This document shows, one piece after another, positions 21,103-32,187 of a stretch of 64,000 nucleotides of DNA. The stretch comes from Angiostrongylus vasorum. Taxonomy: Eukaryota > Nematoda > Chromadorea > Rhabditida > Metastrongylidae. Where the stretch lies: contig JADANN010000001.1 in assembly GCA_018806985.1 (NCBI GenBank), positions 412,501 through 476,500 on the forward strand, given 5' to 3'. Each line of letters starts with the position of its first letter. The first letter of the stretch is position 1. The translations under genes and the position numbers were made by a program. The notes beneath the pieces are model-generated. The model saw only the letters and a list, made by a program, of their open reading frames with translations, made no database searches and had not been told where the DNA came from.

Positions 21103-24100
21103 ACGTATATATGTGTGTATGTATATCTGTACCAATACAGGGGGCGGGTAGCACAGTGGATGTGATGTTGGTCATCACGAGCATGGTGCTTGTTCGATTG
21201 CGCTCCGGGCCAAACCAAGCCCTGTCATCCCTCCGAGGTCGGGAAATTGGCACCAGATTTGTCCGGGAAAAATCACTCTCTGCGATCCAATAAGGAACGC
21301 TCCAGCGACCTCAGGACTCTAGAAAGAATCGACTCGACCAGCATTCTATGAAATTCAAGATGAAGTGAAAATTCTCAAACATCATCCGAAGCCACACGTA
21401 AAAGTTGGAGGATCTTCGTGAATTATGGATGCGGAGAAACGAATTGAATATGAGAAGTGCTGGTCCGCACAGTAGAAGTGAAGACGGGTCATATAAAAAT
21501 ATGAAAAAAAACTTGTAGCAGTACATCTCTTGAATGGTAGAAAAAGTCTCTTCTGTAATACCATCATGTTCTCAATCCCTTGAGTGCTCTAGTTGTCGAG
21601 AAATATCAGTAGTTTCCGATAAAATAAAGAAACTTTATTGCAAATGTGAAAAAAAGTATTACAGTTTTACTTAATGTTTGGTACTGAAGTATGTCCACTT
21701 GCAGACGCAAAGTCAAACTTGCATTATGTCCTCGGTTATACTGTGGTTCTATTCGAATTCTTTACAGGAATCATACCCTGAGACGAGTACTAATATATCA
21801 CTCAATGTTTTCTTGGGTGATGGTTACAAGATTGGCATGAAGTGCTCCTTATCTCTATGTACAGATGATGTTATGAAGAAAATTGCTCAGCAGCTGCAGA
21901 TAGATAACTCTGAACGGTTCCTTCAAATGTTTGGTCTGTTTTTGGCGCGTCCACGTGACGATTCCAATAACCATGTTGACGGTCAATTCAATATGCTCGG
22001 TTAGTCGTTGTTGTTAACTTTCCGTTCCCACTCACATGAAATAGCAGTTTTTGGTACTTTTCATTACTCATAGTCGTACGATTACTTCGTAACTTCGAAT
22101 CGCCATATGCCACCCTTCAAACTGCCAATCGGCAATCGGCCGTTCACGGAGTATGTTATAAACTCGTCATAAGGTACATCGAGCAGGACACTTATCGATC
22201 AGATTTTAGTTTGCCATTTGTATCCACTGTATTCCTTTCAGGAAGATGATATGGGATCCACGAGTAGAGGAAACATTATTGGGTGATGCAGTGTTTGTTG
22301 ATTTATTATATCGTCAAGTATGTCTAACTTTCCAATAATATCTAGCATTTTTAAGAAACACTTAGACAACTCAACTGGGTAACCAGTAACGTTGTTGCTT
22401 GGTACTTCAGGCGAAGTCCGATCTTCAAAACGGTTTTTTCTCGACTTCATCTGAATCCATAGCTGAGCATTTGCGTATGCTTGAAGCGAAGGACGACAAA
22501 CTACAAGTGAGACCAGGTCATTTTTAGATGAATGCCTTCATCACAAGAACATCATATTTACCCAGTGACCGGAAGTTGTAAAGACATCAGATATACTGTT
22601 TTGGGCATACAAATTATCACTTGTCGTATTGTAAGTGGTCGATACCATAGTATTTCCCAATGAAAAGATTGAGTGACACTAATAAACATAGTTGCTATGA
22701 TGGGGCGCGTGTAGCACAGTGGTCGGAGGAGCCCTGCAACATATACATGGGATCAATCCTCGCGCCCTTGGCCCACCAAGCCTGCCATTCCTCCGGGGTC
22801 GGAAAATTGGTACCAGACTTGTCTGGGAGGATAGCAGCACTGGCTCGATACATGGGTAGGCCACCGCGAGTCATTGTGAAGGCCAGATATGCATTCAATC
22901 ACCCCCAACGATGCTTAATGGAGTCGAATGCTTGTCGCGTCCCTCAAGAATTGTTCAACACCGAGAGCTTTATTCTTTATCCTTTAAGTTGCCGTTACCA
23001 TAGGACTTCCTAATGAAAAGACTGAGCAATATTAATTGACATAGTTGCTGTGCTTTGTTCAAAGTCAAGGATTTATAGACTGATCTAAGTATAGATTAAC
23101 TCAGGTTTCGAAATCTACGATGTATTTTGCATTACTGGAAAATTCATTTAAACCGTGGTGATATCTGGTTTGTGTTGCATGCTGTATGCAAATTATGCTT
23201 TACAACATATAGAGTTGGGAGTTGCTCGTTTCTTATCATTTTCATCCTCAGATTACGCTGACATTTCAAAATTACTACAAATTATTGGTGGTTTGATTAG
23301 TTTTATATCGACATATATTCGTATATCAATTTTCAGTACCTAAGGGTTTGCCATGAATTTCCTAGTTATTCGTACGAGGTTTTCCCTCATTGCATCGGTG
23401 ATTATCCTGAGCCTGACACACCTTGTGAGGTTATGATTGGGCGTCGCCAGTTGGTTCTTGTCAGTTCGGGACAAGAGGTATGTTAGTCAAGTTCTTTTAA
23501 TGCCACTTTATGTCGGTATTTTTGTGTCCAGGCGTATTGATAAGCTTCTAATTGTTCTCTTACTATAGTTGGTCGTAACTTCGTCGACATCTTTTTTCTT
23601 CATTACAAGTCATTCTGATATCTGCTTCATCAATGATTGTCTTCTTGGCTAACTCAATAGTGCAGCAATGACATTCCTCAATTTACCGAAAACATTTGTT
23701 GTGCTAATAAGCTATGGGTGTTAACTGATCAGATATGTTAAATAAACTTATGTTTCGTACTTCAAATATGATCCTCCTTTCTCTGCAAATCAACGTATTG
23801 TAGATTACCGTAGCCTCTGGGCTTGAGAAAAAAAATGAGGTACTGTTTCTTGTCTTTCGCAACTTGACCAGATGGTGCTATTAAAACATGGGTTAATTTA
23901 TATCGATAGCATCATTGCCATTGGATGGAATCAGTATTTTCAAATGACAACAAAACTGAGTGTCTACTGGACCTTTATGTCAATATTTCAGGATCGCGAA
24001 AACAAATTCGTTGCCATGTTTGCTTTATCTTGTCTTTCTTGAGCGGAATAGTATTTTTTAGCTAACTTTTGTCACTTTTTGTTTACCGCGTGCTCTTTTT

Positions 24101-26247
24101 AATGGCAGGGTATTATTTGAAATCGAACCACAGATACAGATATGCTGAGATATTTGTAGAACTCCGGACCGCTGGTGTCTGCAGTGGGGATCGAACACGC
24201 TATTACCCTTTCTGGAGACTATTCTACTGCAAAGAAGTGTTATTTTGTTAGCGTTAGTACTATAGTAAAATATCTTATGAAAAACTCTTGATGACGAGGA
24301 AGGACAGTAGTTTTCATGGCAAAACAGAATGATTAATGAAAAAATTGTTCTCGGAACAAAACCGCGTAACCTTCGCCTTGTTGTAGAAATAGAGGATAAA
24401 GGAGCTTGATATCTGAGAACACCCTTTTATCTTTTTCAGTGGCGTTTTAGTTATGTGTAGAAAACCTATTTAGCTTTTACAGCCAAAACAACACCATGCT
24501 TTTCGTGCTACTCGCATCCATCTTTGGAAAATCTGCGACAGCACAAGTTTTGGTGGACAAGGTCCTGTGATATTCCAGTTTGAATATCTTGTAGACAAAA
24601 GTTCATTCAAATGGATCACTTTGTGCACCGACCATGTGAGTATTTTTTTTAAACGTTTCCTATTTATTAATAATCGTTATAATTTGTCATTGAATACCTG
24701 GTGATGAATTCGTATGGTTTGCTGTCTATCTAGGTCGATGTAATATTAAAATGATTTTACATCATAATCAGGATGATCTTGCTGGTGCATAATATTAGAA
24801 GAAAAGTGCTTATCTTGTCAGCTTTCATTGTACAATGTTGAGAAAATCACTAACAGATATGCAAACCATCTTAGGCAGTTCATGGATTCCCAGCACTTCT
24901 TCATTGCATTTCCTTTTATTGCTACCGTTATCCATGAAGGTGGCCAGGTTAATGGGTAACGGTAGCAAATTGCGAGCTGGTTGAGGATCTGCTGTCTTGT
25001 CTGAGTGAGATACTGAATGCTCTTCGAGCATATTTTACCCTGAAATTCCGAGCTAACCGTTTTATATTACCCCAAACTGTTCATCTCAGGCAGATTCGGG
25101 GACTTGCGGATCGGAGGGAAATTTGTTGTCTTGTTTCTGGGATGGTTCCAAAACAGCTGCGAATGTTATGTTTAGTAGAGTGACTGATCGGTCAATAGTG
25201 ACGTACCAGGCTTTGCGGATTTTTTATAAGGTTAGCGAAAACAGATCAGCAATACAGTAATTGTCGATATATTTTGTATAAAGTTTGGCCTAGGGGCGGA
25301 TAGCACAGTGGCAGTGATGTTCGTCATCACGAGCATTGTCTTAGTTGGATTCCGCTCCGGGCCAAGCAAGCCTCTCATTCCCCGGGATCGGGAAGTTGGT
25401 ACCGGGCTTGTCTGGGAAAAAAATCACTCTCTGCAATCCAACTGGGAACGCTCCAGCCCGGCTATCTCGGGACTCCAAGGAGAATTACTCTATCAGCATT
25501 CTACGACATTCAGGATGAAGTGGAAATCCTCAAGCGGCAACCGAAGCCACACATAAAAATTTGAAACGCCGTCGTGAACAATGGATATGAGGAAGCGAAT
25601 CGAATGTCAGAAGTGCTGGGATCCGCACAGCAGCCGTAAAGATGGGTCAAACAAAATGAAATAAAAAAGATTTGGGTTAACATCATATACTGTCCAGTTA
25701 ATTCTTCTGTTGTATACTAGTACTGCTATCTTCGCTGATTAAGTGGTAATATCACTTCCAAATATTTTAGGCCATTCTTATTTCAATGTTGATTCATTCC
25801 ATAGGTGCCGAAATTCTTCGTGAACGCAGCACCCTAAAGGTTGGTAAGAAAAATAATTTGTTTGTAGATGTATTTTACTCATAACGGTGCTGTATTGATG
25901 AAAACAGAAAAATGAAAATAATTTAATACGATTTTTAGGGTAGTGGTGATCGTGCTCTTCAAGTAAAGAGTTGCAGTGCGCATTCAAAAGGGCTTATGAC
26001 TGCTGCAAATCGCTCTGATAGTAACTCTGCAACCGTTGAAGCTGAAATACATCATTCCAAATCCAGCAGCTATGAGACATCTTCCACCTGGAAGGTTGTT
26101 AATCACAAGAGTCTCATAAGGGTTGTGCGGACGGGTATTGTCGCTCTTGTATCAAATGATAGATTGAACACATCAGGTGGATCGAATCCTCTTGGAATAT
26201 GCCAACATAGTGATCTATTCACTACGATTACGGTATGTCTAATATAG
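17741..26247 (+). CDS. SNX17: Sorting nexin 17 family protein (PX and FERM-like domains)
   Basis: Twelve exons in phase: 17741-17895, 17985-18097, 18175-18239, 21768-21999, 22074-22173, 22242-22317, 22411-22506, 23337-23477, 23804-23839, 24483-24635, 25771-25839 and 25939-26247, about 514 residues (human 470). SNX17 sits on early endosomes through its PX domain and uses its FERM-like part to recycle NPxY cargo with the retriever complex. Visible are the PX pieces [38 protein letters not shown] and KISKYF; the FERM-like pieces [39 protein letters not shown] and [20 protein letters not shown]; and [19 protein letters not shown] with [19 protein letters not shown]. The last exon's end is unsure: it could stop at 26245-26247 or splice at 26099. 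A family C copy (18648), SINE B3 (21139), SINE A3 (22703), a family D fragment and SINE B4 (25293) lie in its introns. Confidence 0.9.
18648..19022 (+). repeat. Family C repeat, copy 5
   Basis: A + strand copy in the 3.5-kb SNX17 intron 18240-21767. It opens ACGGCTTACCCACTCATCGTGG and carries CTGCGATGTTCAGCGGGG, CTGGGTCTCCCAAGCTGAG and TTTCCATCAGGAAGC. The tail reads GCCCGCACAACCACTGAGGA, then CTGACTGTCCAAGTATCC. Confidence 0.85.
21024..21098. repeat. (TA)n microsatellite
   Basis: About 37 TA units, bordered by the palindromic flanks GATACGTATACA and TGTATACGTATATA. It lies about 40 bases ahead of SINE B3. Open frames of Tyr/Ile repeats on both strands here are artefacts of the dinucleotide run. 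Confidence 0.95.
21139..21520 (+). repeat. Family B tRNA-derived SINE, copy B3
   Basis: It begins GGGGGCGGGTAGCACAGTGG, with A box TAGCACAGTGG and B box GTTCGATTGC (21192-21201). The body has CGGGAAATTGGCACCAGATT, TCACTCTCTGCGATCC, CATTCTATGAAATTCAAGAT and GCCACACGTAAAAGTTGG. It ends AGTGAAGACGGGTCATATAA, then AAATATGAAAAAAA. This is the most complete copy together with B4. Confidence 0.87.
22703..22985 (+). repeat. Family A tRNA-derived SINE, copy A3
   Basis: It starts GGGCGCGTGTAGCACAGTGG. The B box equivalent is GGGATCAATCC (22750). The body blocks GGGGTCGGAAAATTGGTACC, ACTGGCTCGATACATGGG, GCGAGTCATTGTGAAGG and GGAGTCGAATGC follow in the same order as A1. The copy lies in an SNX17 intron. 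Confidence 0.86.
24140..24235 (-). repeat. Family D tRNA-like repeat fragment, copy D1
   Basis: It shares CTGAGATATTTGTAGAACTC, CGGACCGCTGGTGTCTGCAG and TGGGGATCGAACACGCTATT with D2 at 53005. Reversed, it contains a B-box-like GTTCGATCCCC. Only the B-box side is present. It lies in an SNX17 intron. Confidence 0.6.
25293..25665 (+). repeat. Family B tRNA-derived SINE, copy B4
   Basis: It begins GGGGCGGATAGCACAGTGGC (A box 25301-25311), with B box GTTGGATTCC at 25344-25353. The body matches B3 through AAATCACTCTCTGCAATCC, GGGACTCCAAGGAGAATTAC and GCCACACATAAAAATTTG. It ends GCTGGGATCCGCACAGCAG, then AAAGATGGGTCAAACAAAA. The tail GTGCTGG..CCGCACA is also present at the RTE 3' end. Confidence 0.87.
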
Positions 26248-26790
26248 TACTTTTTAATTATGCAGGTATGCGGGTCTTTTTTGGCGCTGTAGGTTGCTGC
26301 ACAGAGCTTTTTTACAGCACTTATACTCAACCTATGGCTTGTCCAACACGTTGTAATAGGCGTTATCTGTGAAAAGTTTTCTTTTCGCTTAAGAATATAC
26401 ACAGGTAGGACTTATTTGATAAATATCTTCAATTATGAAGCACTTCCTACAACTTTACATCAAAATTCTACAGATATAACTGCCACTATAGCACATCTTG
26501 TCCTTGAGTTCGTATTTTTGCCTCCTTGGTGGGATATAGACGTTGCGAGTGACTCTAGCCCAGGCTACAAAATCAAATATTTGGTCGGCAAAATTTAATT
26601 TGAAAAAAATAGATAAGGGGATTCATTATAAGGGCTAAAGTGAAACCATGGTGCAGTTGGGTGAGAAGGGGCGAGAGGAAACAAAAATAAGATATCGACG
26701 GAGGTCAGTCAGAGCTCATTCGTATATATAGGATGGCGGTTACACCTTTCAACAATCACATCTATGTTCTAGGTGAATTATATTAATTGA

Positions 26791-26796
26791 AATAAA
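26791..26796 (+). terminator. Candidate poly(A) signal for SNX17
   Basis: AATAAA is 544 bases after the proposed SNX17 stop. No closer perfect hexamer was noticed. The interval 26248-30990 carries only SINE copies A4 and A5 and unrecognised sequence. Confidence 0.3.
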
Positions 26797-27144
26797 GATC
26801 GTAATGATCTAAAGATTGTCGCCGACAAGATGCATGTTTTCATATCCTACCACTGTTGGGAAGGATTTTTTTCTTGTTGAAAGTTTGGACTTTGAGTAAA
26901 CATGGACGAAAACTGCACACTGCAAAAATTTTTTTTATCGGAAAATCAAGTAAGTAGCCTTCCCGTCTGTGGTGCTGTCGCTTGTGGAGATATCTTTGCA
27001 CCATCCTCATTAGCAACGGTCTCTCGGCTGGCGAACAAACTACAAAAAATAGCTTTTTTCGGAGATTATTAGGTGTGGCTTATAACGTTTCTGATCATAC
27101 CCGGTACAACATCTATGTTGGGAGGCTATAAGGAGAACGGAATA

Positions 27145-27411
27145 AAGCTCTCGGCGTCGATCAATCTATGAGGGATGCGCCATGCATTCAACTTCATTAA
27201 ATATCGTTTGGAAGTGACTGAATGCATGTCTGGCCTTCACAATGACTCACGGTGGCCTACCGATGTATCGAGCCAGTGCCGCTATCCTCCCAGACAAGTC
27301 TGGTACCAATTTGCCGACCCCGAAGGCATGGAAGACTTGGTGAGCCTGGGGCGCAAGAATCGATCCCAGCTGTATTTCAGCGCGCCTCCGACCACTACGC
27401 CACACGCGCTA
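27145..27411 (-). repeat. Family A tRNA-derived SINE, copy A4
   Basis: A reverse-strand copy. It runs from AAGCTCTCGGCGTCGATCAA through GAGGGATGCGCCATGC, GATGTATCGAGCCAGTGCC, GACAAGTCTGGTACCAATTT and GCCGACCCCGAAGGCATGG to the reversed B box AAGAATCGATCCC and the reversed A box GACCACTACGCCACACGC. Confidence 0.86.
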
Positions 27412-29770
27412 GACTAGACAATAGATTGAAATATTGGATGAAAAGAACAACGCTTAAAACCCTCGGTAACGGAAACCAATACTTGAAAGTTATTGTGTGG
27501 GGTCGGCGAATATAGAAAAGTAACAAGAAAAAACACAAGTATACTTCACATATCATACAAAACCTTTGCAAAAAATAACAACAATATGATAGTAGGCGGG
27601 TTGTTTTTCTTTTAGATCACATATAGGAACTAGATGTTCTAAAATCATGGAAAGATAGCTCAAATAACATGGTGTACAGTAAGGTACACAAAAACACAGA
27701 ATTACCAATAAAGTACAGAGAAATGGGATTATAGAGACAAAAATACAACAATAAGGCTAGAATCATTCGCTTAGAAGGAGGGCTTTGGCCGACATTATCC
27801 ACGTTTGCGACTCATCACGTAAACACACGAAAAGTAGGCGTAGTCTTGTGCGGATTTCATACAAAATTAGGCACCATCACCAATCTATTAGTAAAGACTT
27901 GCCCATTGTCTAGCTATGATGGTTTCCGAAATTTTGATGGTAGGTTTTGCAATATTTGATAAGCATAATTCTTCATTCGAGCCGAATACCTGGCGCTGCA
28001 CTCAGAGAGTGATCCTAGCCAGGCGCTCTATCCTTTGTCCGTTATGGTTTTTGATAGATAATGTCACACACCTTAGCTTTACGCCTACGTAATACTAATC
28101 TTGATATAAACATCGCTTAGAGTATAGCAGCAACTTCTTGAGAGATGTGTTACATCATGTAAAATTACAAGCTGTGGTGTTTTAGGATACGTTGCCTCTA
28201 AATGAAGAAGTGTCGGACATCTTAACCGATAATGATCTGTGATCTTCATTGTTGTGATTGTACGACCAGACCAGGTCCTTGAAAGGACGATAATCACACG
28301 TTTTTTTGGGCATATAAAGGATGCAGCAGTACTTATTTATTTGCCGTATATTTACTAAGTGAATGTTTATTTCTGTGTTGATGTTGAATGGATTTTTCTG
28401 GTCGAAATATCCATTGTTAAAATATTATTGTATAGTTTAGCTGAGGTATCGGAGTTCTTTTGCTAAACATTTAAATTCAGCTATATGAAGTATGCTTCCA
28501 GTAATTAATTTCCTGATGCAAGGGCTATGTTGAGTAATTTCATTAGCTCATAATGGAGGGCGGAGTTAATTACTTCCCAAAATCCTTCTTAATCTCATCG
28601 GTGTACTTCATCCAGTGTTCTCTCAATCCTGTCGAGGATAACTCGTCTATGGAGCTTATAGACGTGAGGAAGTAGGAAGATTGCTATAGATAACAGGGAG
28701 ATTGACCGGATGTGGCAGATCTCGTGTAGTTCTCTTTTTGCGCAATGTTTTCAATAATTGGAAAGTTTCCACTCGGACATGTTACTTGAAAGAACTGAAG
28801 CAGCCTGTTTAAAAGACTGATGCTAGGCTCCTCACATAATCGGAGTGGACTTTAGGTACATATCGTCTACTTGATAGAAACTGACAGAAAGCTGGTTTCA
28901 ATTTTTGCAGTTCTAAATAAACGTCACCAAAAATGGCTGCTTTACAAACAGAATAATTCACAACTTTTCTTCTCATCCTGCACTCACGAAAAAGGAGCGT
29001 GTAAGAGATCTTAGGAACGGCCATTGTTGTGTCCACAGAAATACGGGAAAGTATGGAATTCCCTAGAATCCCTAGAATCTGAACTACCCTCTAGAGGACC
29101 ATATCGAATGGCTATGAAACGGTAGGTACTTAGGTTGAATATAGAAGGGAAGTCGACATCCCTCTCCCTCCCTTCCTCATTTTAGCGGGTCTACCGTATG
29201 TAGTGGCCTTAGGGGATTAGACGACAGTTGGTAAACTGTCATTGAATACTGCAATAAGTCCAAAACAGTATTCTGGTCAACACAAAACTTTTCAATTTTC
29301 CGAAATGCTAGAGTTGATGATTACATGAGTTGGGATACAGTTTCACATAATCTCTTGTATATAGCGTGCCGTGCGAGAACATTGGCAGAACGAGCACAGA
29401 ACTTCCTATCGGCGTGAGAGAATGTCTGGACGGAAAGTAAGGAATCTAAAGGTCAAGGTCCAAACACCACATAACGTTAGGACAAACTCCAAGGAATCGG
29501 AAATGGACGGCAGGAATAAGTGCAGTGATCACTTATGAACTTCTTGGATAGCCTAAATTAAAGCATACATTTCCCTTTCCATAGAAATTCTCAATAGGTG
29601 ATCCTACTTGGTAAGCAGGTGAATTACACAACAGTGTTTTTTAAGAAGCTCTTTAGCGCAGGTGGAATCGAGCCTCGGATTCTTTTCCCACCCAGACCGT
29701 AAAATGGTTGGTGAAGCAGATTTCGTACTAATCTGATCATCTCGTGATACTGGGATTAAACGCGAACGAT
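27412..29770. other. No recognised gene
   Basis: More than 2 kb between SNX17 and SCYL2. Both strands show only short open frames without matching splice sites or recognisable motifs. No repeat family from elsewhere in the window was found here. Confidence 0.45.
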
Positions 29771-29779
29771 TGCTCTGCC

Positions 29780-30000
29780 CCAGGCTCACTAAGCCTTCCA
29801 TCCCTCCGGAGTCCGTAAATTGGCCTCAGACTGGTCTGTGAGGATAGCAGCACTGGCTCGGTACATCGGTGTACCACCGCGAGTCATTGTAAAAGCCATT
29901 TATGCATTGGCTCCCCTCCAACTATGCTAAATAAAGTCGAATGCATGGCTCATCTCTAAGGGATTGATCAACTCCGAGAGCGTTATCCTTTTATCCTGAT
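29780..30000 (+). repeat. Family A SINE, copy A5 (5' truncated)
   Basis: It contains CTCACTAAGCCTTCCATCCC, GCAGCACTGGCTCGGTACAT, ACCGCGAGTCATTGTAAAAG and GTCGAATGCATGGCTCATC, and ends AGAGCGTTATCCTTTTATCC. The tRNA-like head with A and B boxes is absent, which fits a 5' truncated or rearranged copy. Confidence 0.75.
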
Positions 30001-30998
30001 CATCTTTTTCCTCTTCAAGGAAGGCGAAATCCGCCATAGTTTTAGCTACTGTAAATGTGAATGACATGTGGGATTCATGTAGAAGGAAATTCGCCCGTTT
30101 GCGTTGTTGGCCGCAGTTGCACCACATTGCCACAACAGCACGCCTAACGAGTGACGTTTGAGGAGCATGTCATACCAGTAAACAATCTTTGTGTCAGCTC
30201 GATAACTCCATGTGGACCACATCCATTAGCTTTAAGTTGGGTTTTCGTTTCGTCACCCTGAGTTTTACTTACAGATTCATTGATAATAAGAGAGTTGTAA
30301 ATGGTCATAACTGTTTGCATTTTCTGTGTACTCCCTCTTCTTTTTGCACTGGGTTAATTAACCTGCATAACATTCAGTTTATTCTTCCTTGAAGCCGCAG
30401 TAGTCGAAGATGAAGAGGCTTTTTGTAGTCGCTATTCTTGGGGATAAAAATTTGCGCGAATAGGGAAGATTTTAGAACACTGATGATCTCCACAGATTGG
30501 TGTTTCATCTTCGGCTTTGTTTGTTGTTTCAACACAAATTTTCCATTGAAATCAGTACACTTTGACAGTCTATTGTGTATAGGCGGGTGCCCAACGTACT
30601 TTTGTAGCAGGAATCCTAGTAATTCGTCATAAAAACTTCATAGAGTACTATGAGGGAGTGAGGGATGGAATCTTATTGATCAAGGAATTCTCATTTCGCT
30701 TGAGTCTGTCCTATGAAGTAACTCGACATCACTCGTATGTCTTTCATATGGTAGTATAAGTCTAAGTCATTCAAGGCTTACATCTTACAGTTATCCTTGG
30801 ATGCATTGGATTCAAAACGGTCTTAAGACCTTTACGAAGCACAAGATGATAAAATAAAAACAGTTTTACGCTACTTTATACTTATTTCAAAAATGATGTG
30901 GTGAGTGTACAGGGACTGTGTCCGCAAGAGCTATAAGCCTTCGTGTTTATGTTACTTCTTGTTCTTGGAACCATTCGTCCCTTTGTTTTCCAGGTTTT

Positions 30999-31031
30999 AT
31001 GGAGTTCGTTTTACTTTATGGAGTATTTTAA
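30999..31031 (+). promoter_or_regulatory. Short upstream open frame overlapping the SCYL2 start
   Basis: An ATG at 30999 opens an 11-codon frame (including TAA) that overlaps, out of frame, the SCYL2 start codon at 31018. A candidate splice acceptor TTTGTTTTCCAG ends at 30993, only 5 bases before this ATG. If that is the 5' end of the mature mRNA, the first AUG met is this short one. Confidence 0.4.
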
Positions 31032-32123
31032 TAAGTTTCGTGCTACTGTTACACAAGTAGCAGCACAGGTTACTAATGCCCTGCCGGGAAATCCGCTATT
31101 GCGAGAATATGAAATCGGAGGCCAAATTTGCACAGCTGGTCCTGGATTTTATTGGAAAGTCTTTAAAGGAGTGAAGAAGTCTACGAAAAAGGTATGTTTT
31201 CCTCCATGACATTGTGGGAAACAAGCGAAGAAAGTGTGGCTTTTATTCGTTTCCATACGTTTGTCAAGCAGGAAGTATTTCTATATATGAAAACTATCTT
31301 GTGGATATCCGTCTTTTCTTTCGTATAAGTTTTTTTTGGTTAAATGTCACATTTGAAGGTTGTTTCCATATGGCTTCTTGATAAGAAAGATATCGATCGA
31401 TGGCCGAAGGATGATCGTGAATTGTTTCTATCCCTTATTAAGCATGGAGTATCACAACTGACAAGGCTTCGACATCCACGGCTGCTCGTTGTTGAGCATC
31501 CTATAGAGGAATCACGGTTAGTCGATCTTTCTACAGGCCTTCAATTTCTCGTCTCTAGTGTTTTTCCTTTTTTTTCTACGTTCTTTATGAAATTAAAAGA
31601 TTGTAACATTCGGTCTTTTACCTTATGTTTTAAAAAAAGAGTCAACATTATTTGTTTCCGTTGTTGGTTTAAAAATAAAAAGAAGAATGAAAGTAAACTT
31701 CGTAGCGTCAGTGAGCGGTTACACTCAGTAATGTTCTGCAGTTCATTGTTCCCTACTCACTTATACATACATGTATATGTATATAGGACGCGTGTAACGC
31801 AACCGTCCATCCCTCTGGGGGTCGGCAAATTGGTACCAGACTTGTTTGGGAGAATGGCACCACTGGCTCGATACATCGCTAGACCACCGCGAGTCATTGT
31901 AAAGGCCAGATATGCATTCAATCACCTCCAAACGATGCTTAGTGAACTCGAATGCATCGCGCATCCCTAAGGGATTAGTTAACGCCAGGAGCTTTATTCT
32001 TTTTTCTTATATATGTATATACATATCCATGTATATGTATGTGCATTTATATCTTCATATGCACATACATGTGTGCATATATAGATGCACATGTGTGTAC
32101 ATGTTTCCATACATACAAGTTTA

Positions 32124-32187
<64 letters not shown>

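Noticed and set aside
20688..21253. Tyr/Ile-rich open frames on both strands
   Set aside because: They are translations of the (TA)n microsatellite joined to SINE B3.
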